This document shows positions 1 through 9,659 of a DNA stretch of 64,000 nucleotides, piece after piece. Positions within the stretch are counted from its first letter, which is position 1. Each line of letters starts with the position of its first letter. The notes beneath the pieces are model-generated. The model saw only the letters and a list, made by a program, of their open reading frames with translations. It made no database searches and was not told the DNA's origin. The stretch comes from Aphrophora alni. Its lineage: Eukaryota > Arthropoda > Insecta > Hemiptera > Aphrophoridae. The stretch is from the NCBI GenBank assembly GCA_963513935.1, contig OY740769.1, positions 74,479,712-74,543,711 of the forward strand. Reading direction: 5' to 3'. Position numbers and translations under genes: made by a program.

Positions 1-1165
1 AAACCAATAGAACCTAACCTAACCTGATCTAGATGACAAATATTCACTGTGAAAATTATAAACCACAATAATTAGACCTATTAGTTACAAAATTATTTAT
101 TGAAACATAAAAATAAACTAGGAATGGAACATCGATCTAACGCTATTTGAAAGCCAATCAGCCTCTATGACAAATTGTGGTCAACATCAAAAGTAAAATA
201 ATGTAAGAGCATAAATTCTATCTCAAATTAATGTGATAATGAAAATAAAAGTAGTTTTATACTGATATTTGGTACAAGATGAGTACAAGTAATAACCCAT
301 TTGTAAGACTTAAAACCTACAAGTTCATGAAAATTAGGTCTTTATACAATAGAGCCTATATAGACAATATACAAATCAAGCTAAAAATGTATTATTTCAT
401 CATTTATTTACTAATAATATTTTAAAACCCAAAATATAAATAAATGAAAAATATGAAAAACAGAACTACATTAAGTTGGTTGTTAATTGATTAGGCTTAC
501 TTTAGCATGATCAAACAAGTTTGGAAACTAAAATTATGTTGCATGTCATTGTTTTTCAATGCTTGTATAAAATAAGTTATGAAATGCAATGTACTATTTA
601 TAATAATTTAATTAATAAATTAAGCAATATTGTAGTAGTAATATATAAAAATGTAATAAACACTAAATTATGAAAACATGCCACCTTAAAAACCTTATAG
701 CCTAAAACAGAACAATACAACACTGAATAAACTACACACACCGCTAGCATAGGCCAAGCAGATAAAATAGTTGTTTTTTATAGTTGTCAGTTATAAATAT
801 CTAACCTTGTTATAACCTTCCGAAACTATGTTAATTGAATGAAGCAACAGTTATTTGAATTTTTTTAGTTGTGACATCAACATTGAGTGGATAAATTAAT
901 CGTTTTCAACTAAATTAATTAGGTTACTTAAAAACAAATCCTGCATAACCTAACCTGTTCATAGTATTATGTAATCTAACCTTCCTCACTTCACTCAGGT
1001 ACTTCCCTTTATTTTAGCGATTTATTTAGTATTTTATGCTAAAAGTCTGGACATCATCAAGATGGATGTTGGCATGCTCAAAATGCAGAATACATAAGAA
1101 ACAGGGTTCTTTGTGATTTAAAACAATATTGTCAAAATGGCTACCTACTTCAAGCATTAATTTCA
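1..1165. other. AT-rich stretch without recognisable gene
   Basis: Long AT-rich sequence with frequent stops in all frames. AACCTAACCT-type words appear at the very start and near 950. I see no exon, RNA gene or transposon end. It lies downstream, on the minus strand, of the candidate first exon at 4136-4306, so it could be intron of that gene; that is inference only. Confidence 0.5.
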
Positions 1166-1397
1166 CATGGTAATTGTTTACTATAACTGCAACTGGTCTT
1201 TTTAATGATTTTTTAAATCATGTTCTACAAACATTATTTATTAATAATAAAATAAGTTTTCAATGCAGAGCTAACCTTTTCACCGAAAAATCTCGATTTC
1301 ATAACTACGAAATTCAATGGATTTATAGTTCACCGAAGTCAAGCAACATCGAGCGTGGTTAGAACTTGGATGGGTGACCACTTGGGAATGCATGCAC
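1166..1397 (+). repeat. 5S-rRNA-derived repeat, plus copy
   Basis: Bases 1330-1395 read as the 3' two thirds of 5S rRNA: TCACCGAAGTCAAGCAACAT, then a GAGCG-type segment, then the box C-like TTGGATGGGTGACC and a TGGGAATGC end. The 5' third of 5S is absent, so it is not a functional rRNA gene. About 160 bases upstream (1171-1185) lies GTAATTGTTTACTATAAC, the same word that bounds the foldback element at 2362-3262, where two further 5S-like pieces sit. This points to a dispersed family containing 5S sequence, such as a 5S-derived SINE, rather than one stray pseudogene. The family limits are not certain. Confidence 0.7.
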
Positions 1398-1441
1398 AAT
1401 TTCTATTTTATTTTATTTTATTTATGTGTAGGTCAGATAGA

Positions 1442-1443
<2 letters not shown>

Positions 1444-1483
<40 letters not shown>
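1444..1483. repeat. (TA)n microsatellite
   Basis: About twenty uninterrupted TA units, followed by TGTGTCC. Confidence 0.95.
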
Positions 1484-1487
<4 letters not shown>

Positions 1488-1984
1488 CCTTAGTTAAAAT
1501 TATGTTTATTTCCCGTGAAAAAGTTAGGTCTGCGATGAAAACTTATTTTATTATTAATAAATAAGGTATGTGTACAACATGATTTAAAACAAATCGCCAA
1601 AAGGACCGGTTGAAGTTCCAGTAAACAATTAGCTTTCACATTTATAGAACTGGTAAATATGCATTGTGTAGCATGTGTTGAATATTTGCTTCTATTTTAT
1701 GAATCGTTAAATATATACCTTACTATGTACAATTCATATCTTAGTGAATATGGCATTTATACCAAAACCATTTTCAATGCACCAAATACAATATTTATAT
1801 AAAAAATAGCAAGTATGGATTGTACTTTGCTGTCATTAATGTAGGCCTGCATCTGTATTTAAAGTTTAAGGTTTAAATGAATTTATATTGTAGGCGCATG
1901 ACAGTTATTTATGTGAAGGTTAGGTAAAGCATATACATAAAGATATATACCCTTACCTTACCTGTCCTAATAAAATTATTTAAA

Positions 1985-2037
1985 TGTGTGTGTGAGAGGG
2001 AGGGAGAGGGAGAGGGAGAGAGGGAGGGAGAGAGAGA
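1985..2037. repeat. GA-rich purine tract
   Basis: Short TG run, then GAGAGGGAGGGAGAGGGAG-type sequence, purine-only on the plus strand for about 45 bases. Confidence 0.9.
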
Positions 2038-2667
2038 ATCCTCTTGTTTTAGCAGGATTGCCTTACTTTCAAAACAGGATGCCTTGTTTTAAATTGCTAT
2101 TTTCTTATATACATAATGTATTTGGAGCATTGAAAATGGTGTTGGGACCAATGTCATAATCAGTAGGATGTGAATTGTACATAATAAGGTACGTAATTAA
2201 TGATTTCACAACATAGAAGCAATATTCAACACATTAGTTACAATACATATTTACCATTCAACTTAATTTATTTTCTTCGTTATTATAAATTTACTCTTAA
2301 ACTTTTATTTATAATCAATGAAAAATATATAATCTCAAGATATTTTCAATAAACATTTGGTGGTAATTGTTTACTATAACGCCTAAATTTTAATATTTAG
2401 TTTTTGCTATATTTTTGTACTATATACCCTTCATTATAACAATAGTAACATTTTTTGGTGAGCAAAAATGTTTTTACTGAAAAAAAAAGTTAAGGTCTAC
2501 TCAGTGAATTACACGTTAAAATAGATTTGTACATGAATTGTTTTTATCTTACAAGGTCAAGTAAGGTAGCTATATATATAAAACCGTCTTACTTGAACTC
2601 TACGCATAAATAAATCTACGTACCATACACACTAATCCCAATTGAAATTTTTTTATATAGTGTTCCT

Positions 2668-2723
2668 AAGGGGTCTTTCATTCAAGTACTAACTAACCAT
2701 ACTCTATGTTGCTTGACTTTAGC
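2668..2723 (-). repeat. 5S-rRNA-derived fragment, minus copy 1
   Basis: On the minus strand it reads AAAGTCAAGCAACATAGAG, then TATGGTTAG and TTAGTACTTGAATG, matching the 5S middle and box C region with several changes and a short GTTA duplication. It is more diverged than the plus copy at 1330-1395. It cannot be a functional 5S gene. Confidence 0.6.
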
Positions 2724-2753
2724 AATCAGATATTACTTTTACCTTCAGATATT

Positions 2754-2759
<6 letters not shown>

Positions 2760-2800
<41 letters not shown>

Positions 2801-2808
2801 CAGTATAT
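2760..2808. repeat. (TG)n(TA)n microsatellite
   Basis: A TG run of about 13 units followed by TA units, lying between the two minus-strand 5S-like fragments. Confidence 0.9.
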
Positions 2809-2904
2809 ATGTGTATGTATTATCTATTCACATATCTCACACTCCATGTTGACTGTTCAATGGTTTGAACACCAATAATAATCCCATGCACACATGGTAG
2901 AAAA

Positions 2905-2958
2905 ACAATCACCTATCCAAGTAATAACCACACTCAATGTTGCTTGACTTTGGTTATC
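2905..2958 (-). repeat. 5S-rRNA-derived fragment, minus copy 2
   Basis: On the minus strand: CAAAGTCAAGCAACATTGAG, then TGTGGTTATTACTTGGATAG and GTGATT, which align to the 5S middle segment and box C. The 5' third of 5S is again missing, at nearly the same point as in the other two copies. Confidence 0.6.
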
Positions 2959-3262
2959 AATCAAAACATTGTGTTTGCCATACAAACATAACACACAAAT
3001 ATGTCATTGAAATATGTCAATTTCAAAGTGATAAACATTTTTTGCTCATAAAAAAATGTTACTATTCTTATAAGAGAGATATGTAGGCCTAGTACAAAAT
3101 TAACAGGGGGAAAAAATATTATAATTGGGACATTGTGTTTCCCGTGTAATCTTAACCTACAAATACGTCAATTTCGAAGTGAAAAACTTTTCTTATAGAG
3201 GTATGTAGCACAAAAAAAAAGAAAAATATTAAAATTCGGCCACAACAGTAAACAATTACCCA

Positions 3263-4108
3263 TTAAATGGTCATTCAAAGTAAATAATTACAAATTGGTT
3301 AATAAGCTATTAATTGAAATGTCTAATTTATGTTCATGTTAGAAAAAGATTTAATTTAATATAAGTTTCCTGGTACTAAAATGAATCCATCTTCATATTT
3401 AGTTTGTATGATACCTTTAACACAAGTCTTAATGTAGACCTGTGGCTTAGGCTATTTTAGGTCAAAATGAATAGTCTATAATAATTTTTTTCAATTCCTT
3501 TTTGTTACTAGTACTACAATATATATTTTAGACCTATTCAAAAGCCATATTAAAAGCATGGCCAAAATTATCAGGGAGTAAAACACAATATTCCATATTG
3601 CAATTTATGAAATATTTTAAGGTTATGTTGCTGGACTAAGTAGGCTAGTACAAATAGGCCTACATGTCAAGAATTTGGAACATTTAAAAGAAAATATATT
3701 CCTAAATAATTTCAAAGGTTCCTTAATGATGACATAAATATAATAGCCTTTTAGTTTTTAAACTATTTCGTAAAATGTAATTAAAAAACATAGAGGTAAT
3801 TAGGTGGGTTTGACAAATAATTATCATATTAATGGTTAAGAAATAGGTTGTCCGTTTCATCAAAATTTAAAATGACATATGACTAAATTTAATTGTAGAG
3901 TTATGTACAACACAAATAAGATGATTTAAATGCATAGCCATAAAAAGAATATCTCGTTTGATAACAGTCTTTCTGGTTTGGCCCTTCACGCATATAAAGA
4001 ACCTAAATTTATCCATAATTTAACGACGTGATATATACTACATCTGAATGTTTATTTCATCACAGTACGTTTTTAAATAACACGTCCATACAGGTCTAAA
4101 ACAACAAA
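3263..4108. other. AT-rich stretch without recognisable gene
   Basis: No coding signal or repeat end recognised. It would be intronic if the candidate exon at 4136-4306 is real. Confidence 0.4.
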
Positions 4109-4135
4109 CTAGTTATTCCTAATCAAATTCCATAC

Positions 4136-4306
4136 CTCGTCTTCTTCATCAGAGCCAAATATTTCCTTGAAGACTGAAAGTCCCAAACTGATATCCTCTG
4201 CTAATTTAATACCTTCATTTTCTTGAACTGAGATATTTCCAGAAGTTCTAGTTAATTTTCTATTAACAAGTTTAGATGGTTTACCTGGAAATTTGGACTT
4301 GACCAT
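4136..4306 (-). CDS. Candidate first coding exon of an unidentified host gene
   Basis: A minus-strand ATG in AAAATGG context opens a 57-codon segment beginning MVKSKFPGKPSKLVNRK and ending GSDEEDE. Directly after the acidic end is GAG|GTATGG, a good splice donor, and the exon length is an exact multiple of three. Without splicing the frame stops eight codons later. The composition (basic N-terminus, acidic C-terminus, no frame damage) differs from the decayed transposons around it, and no inverted repeats or tails flank it. I do not recognise the family. The remaining exons would lie at lower coordinates and beyond the window start. It could instead be a chance open frame, so transcript evidence would decide. 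Confidence 0.4.
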
Positions 4307-4870
4307 TTTTAATGTTGTCTTTCACGATTGTCTAATTCTTACTGTCGCCATTGCTTGATAAACTTGCTTAGACTTGGACTATAAACCAATAACAAAACAA
4401 CGTCAGTGTGTTTTGCGGCACAAGGACATAATCTAGTACGACGTTTTACTAAGCGAGAGAGTCATTAGATCAGTGTAACCAACACTCAATGAAGAAAATC
4501 GCGGGAAATAACGTATCACCGACTTCACCATATTCTTGTTGCAATCAAACAGCTGTGATTGCAAGCCTGCTAACTATAAAAGTCAGACATTCCAAATTTT
4601 AAATACCATTCTCTTGTTAAATGTTAAACTGTCATATAAAGTACGTTTCACAGTGTAGTTTTCAACAAGCAATATATTGGATAAACTGTTAATAACTATA
4701 ATGGTTAAAAGTGTGAATTAATTGCAGACAAGGATAGACACATAATTGAATTTGCCATCATTTCAACAACTTAATTTATTTGTACGCATATAAATAATAA
4801 TTTGGTCCTTATAGATCAATTCCAGCCAAATCAATGATTATTTTTTAAATAACCCGGAATTGTTTTTATA
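4307..4870. other. Possible promoter/5' region and AT-rich spacer
   Basis: Upstream (minus strand) of the candidate exon. It is mixed in composition to about 4600, with an ATTGG-type (inverted CCAAT) word near 4384, then AT-rich up to the mariner element. No TATA box is clear at a sensible distance, so promoter function is only an inference from position. Confidence 0.25.
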
Positions 4871-5639
4871 TTATGGGTGAAGTAAAAGTCTGGAGACACT
4901 TTTGAGTGAGTAATTGGGAAAAAAACAAACTCAAGTAAAGTTTACTTGTTTTAATCATGTACTTTTTTAGGCATAAGATGTTACCATTCCAAAATGGGAG
5001 ATTTTTGGGGCAGCCCAAAAATTTTTAATGAAAACCCTTGTCTTGTGACCCCTCATTTTAAAGGTTTTGGTACAAAAATGTAAATGACGAAAACTAAAGG
5101 TTATTATACCAGATCATATTTCTATCTAAAGTTATTTTTGGTTAAAGACGAGAATTATTCAAGTTCTAACTTTTTAGTGAATGATTGGTGAAGAGCCAAA
5201 TCCAAGGAATGTTTATTAGGTATTAAAATGTACTTTTTTATGTATGGGGAAACTTTGCCATCATTTCAAAATTTGGAATTATTGGAGGCAGCTAAAAATT
5301 ATTATAGCCTATGCAAACCTCTCTCATGTGACCATTCATTTTAAAAGTATAACAAAAGAAAACTAACAGTGCAAATTTGAGGCCTCTATCTCAACCCTAC
5401 TACAAATTACAACAGTCAAAAATATTCTATTTTTGGGAAAACCAAAAGGGTGGTTTCATTTTATAAGTGGACTTTGGCTAGTTTGAGCTATTGTTATCCA
5501 AGTCTTATCAGTACGGTACTTGAGTATTTTCCAGTCTTTTATTAGTCTCTTGCCAGTTTTGTCCTCGGAAACATCTTTCTTGTACTTTATCATGGAGTTA
5601 ACTGAGTGAGAACGTATTACAGTATTAATCTTTCGTGGT

Positions 5640-6646
5640 TATGGTGATTGGATTCAATCTTACAGTGAAGTGAGACATTTATTTATTGATTTATTTCCTG
5701 ATCGACAGCCTATATCAAGATCTACTTTATAAAAAACCATCAAAGGTTTTGAAGACAAAGGCTCTGTGAAGAATCGCCCTAAATCAGGAAGACCAAGAAC
5801 AGCAACAACCGAAGATCAATGTGCTGAAGTTTTGGAGTCTGTTGTCGAAAACCCACATGTTTCAACTAGATTTTTGTCTACAGAATTAGAGATTTCTCAA
5901 ACATTGATCTGTAAAATTTTACATCACGGAAATACAAACCATACAAAATCCATGTTGTCCATGAGTTAACGAAGATGACTTCGATCTTAGAGTTCAATTT
6001 AGTGATGAAATGATTACTTCAATTGATAATGCAGCAGTTGCATTGACTAATATTGTATTAGTGATGAAGCAACTTTTATGCTTAACGAACAAGTAAATAG
6101 ACATAATTCATGCCTGCGGAGTAATGAAAATCCATACTAGGTACGAAAGCAGCACACACAACATCTTCAAAAAATCAGTGTTTGGCTAAGTGTGATGGAA
6201 GATCATGTAGTAGGACAATTCTTCATTGAAGGCAAAATAACTACTGAGGTGTACTTAGCTATGCTTGAAAGTGATATTGTTCCAGCTATCCAGGCATCTG
6301 TAAATGATTTCGAGACTATTTGGTATCAACAAGACGGAGCTCCTCCACATTACCGTCTTCAAGTTTGCCAGTATTTGGATAATGTGTATTTGGATAATAG
6401 GCAGATGAGGGGGGGGGGGGTACATTGAGTGGCCTGCCAGATCACCAGACTTGTCACCATTGGACTATTTTGTATGAGGATGTGTTAAGTGTGTACAAAA
6501 CCAAACCACAAGACATTGATGACCTTAGAAATTAAATTTAACAGGAAGCACAAAGTATTGCAGAAGACATGTTGCAGAGGAGAGTTCATCATTTTTACAC
6601 TGTACTAACTAGCACATTCCCAAGCCATCGAGGGAAAGCAATTTGA
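5640..6646 (+). pseudogene. Mariner-like transposase, broken
   Basis: Reads in shifting plus frames as an IS630/Tc1/mariner-type DDE/D transposase. The N-terminal part (5640-5965) has an FEDKGSVKNRPKSGRPR helix-turn-helix linker, typical of the class, and a second HTH segment around SQTLICKILH. Later come SVWLSVMEDHVVGQFFIEGK, WYQQDGAPPHY (a catalytic Asp) and EWPARSPDLSPLDYF (the third acidic residue), then a C-terminal LTSTFPSHRGKAI before TGA at 6644. The frame is lost near 5718 (stop), 5966, 6060-6190 and after the G run at 6411-6420. The spacing between the last two acidic residues is near 37 but cannot be fixed because of the indel. Not active. Confidence 0.85.
6410..6420 (+). repeat. 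Poly-G run inside transposase
   Basis: About ten G in a row in the transposase, between the second and third catalytic regions, shifting the frame. It could be a mutation or a homopolymer error in the assembly. Confidence 0.8.
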
Positions 6647-7252
6647 ATATTTCCTATAGTATCTTGTTGAATTTGTGAGTATTGAACTTATAGTTAGTTC
6701 TTTTTTGTAACACTTTATTGGCAGCTATTATGAATAGTTTGGAGATTGAAGCCTCAAATTTGCACTGTTATTTTTCTTTTGTCAATACCTTTAAAATTAA
6801 TGGTCACAAGACAGGGGTTTACATATAAAAAAAATTTTAGCTGCCCCAATATTTCCAATTTTTGAAATGGGGGCAAAGCTTCCCCATACATAAAAAAAGT
6901 ACATTCTAATACCTAATAACTTCACCAATCACTCACTAAAAAGTTGGAAGAACTTGAATCATTCTCGTTTTTAACCGTAAATAACTTTAGAGAGGAATAA
7001 AATAGAGACCTCTAGTTTTCGTCATTTATATTTTTCTACCAATACCTTTAAAATCAGGGGTCAGAAGGCAGGGGTTTGCATTTAAAAATTTTGAACTGTC
7101 CTCAAAATTTCCCATTTTGGAAATGGTAACAACGTTGTCTTATGCCTTAAAAAGTCCATGTTTATACCTAGTAAACATTACGTACTTGAGTTTTTTTTCC
7201 AATTACTCACTAAAAAATTACAGGGGTGGCTCCAGACTTTTAGTTCATCCTG

Positions 7253-7604
7253 TATATAGTATTTTAGCAGCCTAAATGTATAAGCTAATCTTTCTATTTG
7301 TGATTTTTATAACCTCAAAACATTAGCGATCCTGATCCCCTACAAGCCTACAACACAACTTGACGATCCATACATTCTCATGTGCTGCACAGAATATTTA
7401 AAAAATCTGAAACTAATTGATAATTTTTTTTAACTAATAACAAAATCATCTAGGCTATATTTAGTATATTTAACCTTACATTTCTCATTCCATGGGTCTA
7501 TACACTGGGTTAGTGAAGGTCTGGAATGAAATGGAAGGCTTTGTAAAACTTTGGTCTAGGGCTATTTAAAAAGTGCTCCTAAACTAAAATTCAAATAAAT
7601 ACTG
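7253..7604. other. AT-rich spacer
   Basis: No gene or element end seen between the mariner and the piggyBac. Confidence 0.5.
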
Positions 7605-8284
7605 TTAACCCTTCAACGCGGTAAGCCGTTCCGAGCGCTAGACCCTCTGGTGCGGTAGTTAAAATCTCCGACTAACATTTCCTTCTCTTGTGGATTGTCT
7701 GGCGGGACATTATACTTATTTACATTTACTGTAACTTCCTCATTATCTAAGATTATTGCGGTATCATTAGCCACATTGCATATATTTACAACTTCATCAC
7801 CACTATCATGATTACCTTCAATATTTGGATCACAATGGAACTCCATTTGAGCGTAATCCAAAAAAACTCGCGAATATTATCACTTTGCGGTTCCCACATT
7901 ATCACTAAAACACAATATACACTAGAACTAATCACACGATCTACTGTCAAACTGTTAAAATATTACACTTATAAATAAATGAGGTTATAATAACCTATAA
8001 CACACCAGAGCTCTCCACGAACCCGCTACAGCTGTTTGTATATAGCCACGTGTTGTTTCCTTTTCTGAAGGTCACGGTGGTCTAGAAATAAAAATCAATA
8101 ACTCAACAGATGGCATTTCTCTTGGCAATGTTCTGGGTATACGCTCAGTTCATAAAAGTTCTTTATTTAGACGCTAGAATCCAGCACGTACCGCAGCGAC
8201 ATTTAGCGTCTTTAGACGGGCGGCCGCGCCAGAAGGTGAAAGTTTGGCCGCGTCTATAGACGGTTCACCGCGTTGAAGGGTTAA
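7605..8284 (-). mobile_element. Internally deleted piggyBac element (PB-a)
   Basis: Flanked by TTAA at 7605-7608 and 8281-8284, the piggyBac target. The terminal inverted repeats are CCCTTCAACGCGGTAAGCCG on the left and, on the minus strand at the right, CCCTTCAACGCGGTGAACCG. Just inside the right end is the palindrome CGTCTATAGACG (8251-8262), repeated as CGTCTTTAGACG (8207-8218). The interior keeps only an N-terminal transposase piece, so it is a non-autonomous deletion derivative of 672 bases. Confidence 0.9.
7613..7861 (-). pseudogene. piggyBac transposase N-terminal remnant
   Basis: An 82-residue minus-strand frame starting MDYAQMEF, rich in Asp, Glu and Asn (for example NHDSGDEVVNIC), as is usual for the acidic N-terminus of piggyBac transposases. 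It runs into the inverted repeat before any DDE domain. The assignment rests on its position inside TTAA-flanked ends plus composition; the sequence alone would not identify it. Confidence 0.55.
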
Positions 8285-8590
8285 AAAAAAAATTATAAAA
8301 TGTGTTTTTTAGAATTTTTAAATGTAAGTTAGTAATATTTTCACATATTAATTTCCCTCTCCACTTGACAGAAATTTTGGTTGAAAAAAAAATTGTATAA
8401 CTGTTTTAGTTTTCGAGATATTTTAAGAATATCTACAGTGAAACAAAACTAAATTACACAGGTTCTTCCAAAAATTATAAAAATGTTTTTTTTCTAAGAA
8501 TTTTTATATTAATATTTTTCAACATTCATTTTCCTCTCTACAAGACTGAAATTGTGATTGAAAATTGAGATATTTTGGGATATGTAAATT
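8285..8590. repeat. Diverged direct repeat of about 180 bases
   Basis: The segment AATTATAAAATGTGTTTTTT...AATTTCCCTCTCCACTTGACAG (8292-8371) recurs as AATTATAAAAATGTTTTTTTTC...CATTTTCCTCTCTACAAGAC (8473-8546), each followed by a GATTGAAAA or GGTTGAAAA motif and GAGATATTTT. Function unknown. Confidence 0.6.
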
Positions 8591-8840
8591 GCACATTCAA
8601 ATGCAACTGTTAAGCATGTAATTGTTAATCAACACTTGGATGATAATTTGATTACCCCAAAGACATAGAAAAGGACAAACAGTCATTACAGTGGCTAATA
8701 TTTTACAAGGGATTAAAGGTATGACATCGTGAATTCTTTTTATCTGAAGGAAAAAACTCATATGTTTAGGACTTTCTTTCAGCTCTGTCTTACCCACTTT
8801 CTCCGGTTACTTTTAAATATTAATCCTAATCCTGAGTAAT
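8591..8840. other. Spacer without supported gene
   Basis: A 66-codon minus-strand frame (8597-8797) exists but shows no family signature, and I do not call it. Confidence 0.4.
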
Positions 8841-8868
8841 GAACAGAAAAGTGGAAATAATGAGATGA

Positions 8869-9225
8869 TTATTTAATTCCACAAAACAGCTTTAATTGCG
8901 ACATATGTTTCGCCGTTAGGCATTTTCAAGCAACTAAATTGAAAACAAACAAGTCTAAACTAAAAATGTGAGACAAAAGGAAAGTTTAAAAGAGTAAAGG
9001 GTAAAGGGGTTGAGAAATGACAAAAGAAAGGTCAATGATCTAACCTGTGGGATGGGAGTGGGGGTGTTTTAGAAAACAAAGGTTACATAATAGGTCTCAA
9101 TAGTGGTGATGAGTTAAGATGTATTTGTTCATTTACGTTGGAAGTATGGTTTTTTTAAAATTGATCTATTGATTTCTAAACATTCCAAGTTATTGAATTT
9201 CCTACTTTTTTGTTCCATATGCAAA
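8869..9225 (-). pseudogene. Penelope-like ORF C-terminus and 3' UTR, minus copy
   Basis: On the minus strand the arm encodes HMEQKSRKFNNLECLEINRS, as in the plus copy, but one extra A in the following A run shifts the frame so that the conserved end (HLNSSPLLRPIM) lies in another frame. The 3' UTR keeps the less damaged hammerhead-like motif. Confidence 0.75.
8892..8938 (-). ncRNA. Hammerhead ribozyme-like motif, minus copy
   Basis: On the minus strand: TTTAGTTGC, TTGAAAA, TGCCTAACGGC, GAAAC, ATAT, GTC, GCAATTAAA. The first and last blocks pair as a nine-base stem I with one G.U pair, GCC/GGC form stem II around a UAAC loop, and GAAAC...GTC gives the minimal stem III arrangement known from Penelope-like elements. 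The core is UUGAAAA where CUGANGA is expected. The fold is inferred from pairing, and activity is unknown. Confidence 0.6.
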
Positions 9226-9267
9226 ACTAATAAAATATAAACAAAAACATTTGTTTATATTTACTAA

Positions 9268-9475
9268 TAAATGATTTGCAAAATTTGAATTAGACACAGG
9301 ACATAATTTTGATCCTAAGTTAAACGTAAAACTTCTGCATATGGAACAAAAAAGTAGGAAACTCAATAACCTGGAATGTTTAGAAATCAATAGATCAATT
9401 TTAAAAAACCATACTTCCAACTTATATGAACAAATACATCTTAACTCATCACCACTATTGAGACCTATTATGTAA
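9268..9475 (+). pseudogene. Penelope-like ORF C-terminus, plus copy
   Basis: After a stop near 9266-9270 the plus frame reads FELDTGHNFDPKLNVKLLHM, then KSRKLNNLECLEINRSILKN, and ends NSSPLLRPIM with TAA at 9473-9475. The order GH.F, K.LH.E.K, KL..LE.LEI and the final LN..PLL are the characteristic end of Penelope-like ORFs, downstream of the GIY-YIG endonuclease. The reverse transcriptase and most of the endonuclease are missing, as in 5'-truncated copies. Confidence 0.8.
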
Positions 9476-9610
9476 CCTTTGTTTTCTAAAACACCCCCAC
9501 TCCCATCCCACAGGTTAGATCATTGACCTTTCTTTTGTCATTTCTCAACCCCTTTACTCTTTTAAACTTTCCTTTTGTCTCACATTTTTAGTTTAGACTT
9601 GTTTGTTTTC

Positions 9611-9659
9611 AATTTAGTTGCTTGAAAATGCCTAACAGTGAAACATATGTCGCAATTAA
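9611..9659 (+). ncRNA. Hammerhead ribozyme-like motif, plus copy
   Basis: Same layout as the minus copy: TTTAGTTGC pairs with GCAATTAAA, with the UUGAAAA core and GAAAC..GTC. Stem II is GCC against AGT, so it is weakened compared with GCC/GGC in the other arm. Probably inactive. Confidence 0.5.

Larger units (their letters stand above)
1398..2360. other. AT-rich spacer with microsatellites
   Basis: No gene seen. It holds a TA dinucleotide run directly after the 5S-like repeat and a GA/GGGA-rich purine tract (about 1995-2037). TA- and A-rich tails beside 5S-like copies would suit a retroposed SINE, but this is inference. Confidence 0.5.
2362..3262. mobile_element. Foldback/MITE-like element carrying two 5S-like segments
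   Basis: The left edge reads GTAATTGTTTACTATAACG followed by AAATTTTAATATTTAG. The right edge, read on the minus strand, starts GTAATTGTTTACTGTTGTGG and continues GAATTTTAATATTTTT, so the two ends form an imperfect inverted repeat of 60 bases or more. The similarity extends inward: 2420-2470 matches the reverse complement of about 3028-3080. A second, shorter copy of the right-arm unit (about 3158-3262) follows the first (3008-3150) in tandem. Two 5S-like pieces lie inside, both minus strand. No coding region and no clean target duplication were found, so the superfamily is unknown. Confidence 0.55.
4871..7252 (+). mobile_element. Mariner-superfamily element with very long compound inverted ends
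   Basis: The left end reads GGGTGAAGTAAAAGTCTGGAG and the right end, on the minus strand, GGATGAACTAAAAGTCTGGAG, next to TA-rich flanks. The inverted similarity continues through AGTGAGTAATTGGGAAAAAA and on for roughly 500 bases (about 4871-5410 against 6720-7252). Each arm contains two diverged units of about 300 bases (for example ATGGGAGATTTTTGGGGCAG and its counterpart near 5270). The transposase remnant lies between the arms. The exact first base is uncertain by a few positions. Confidence 0.8.

Noticed and set aside
1330..1395. Functional 5S rRNA gene
   Set aside because: The 5' third is missing and there are several changes; it can only be a derived fragment.
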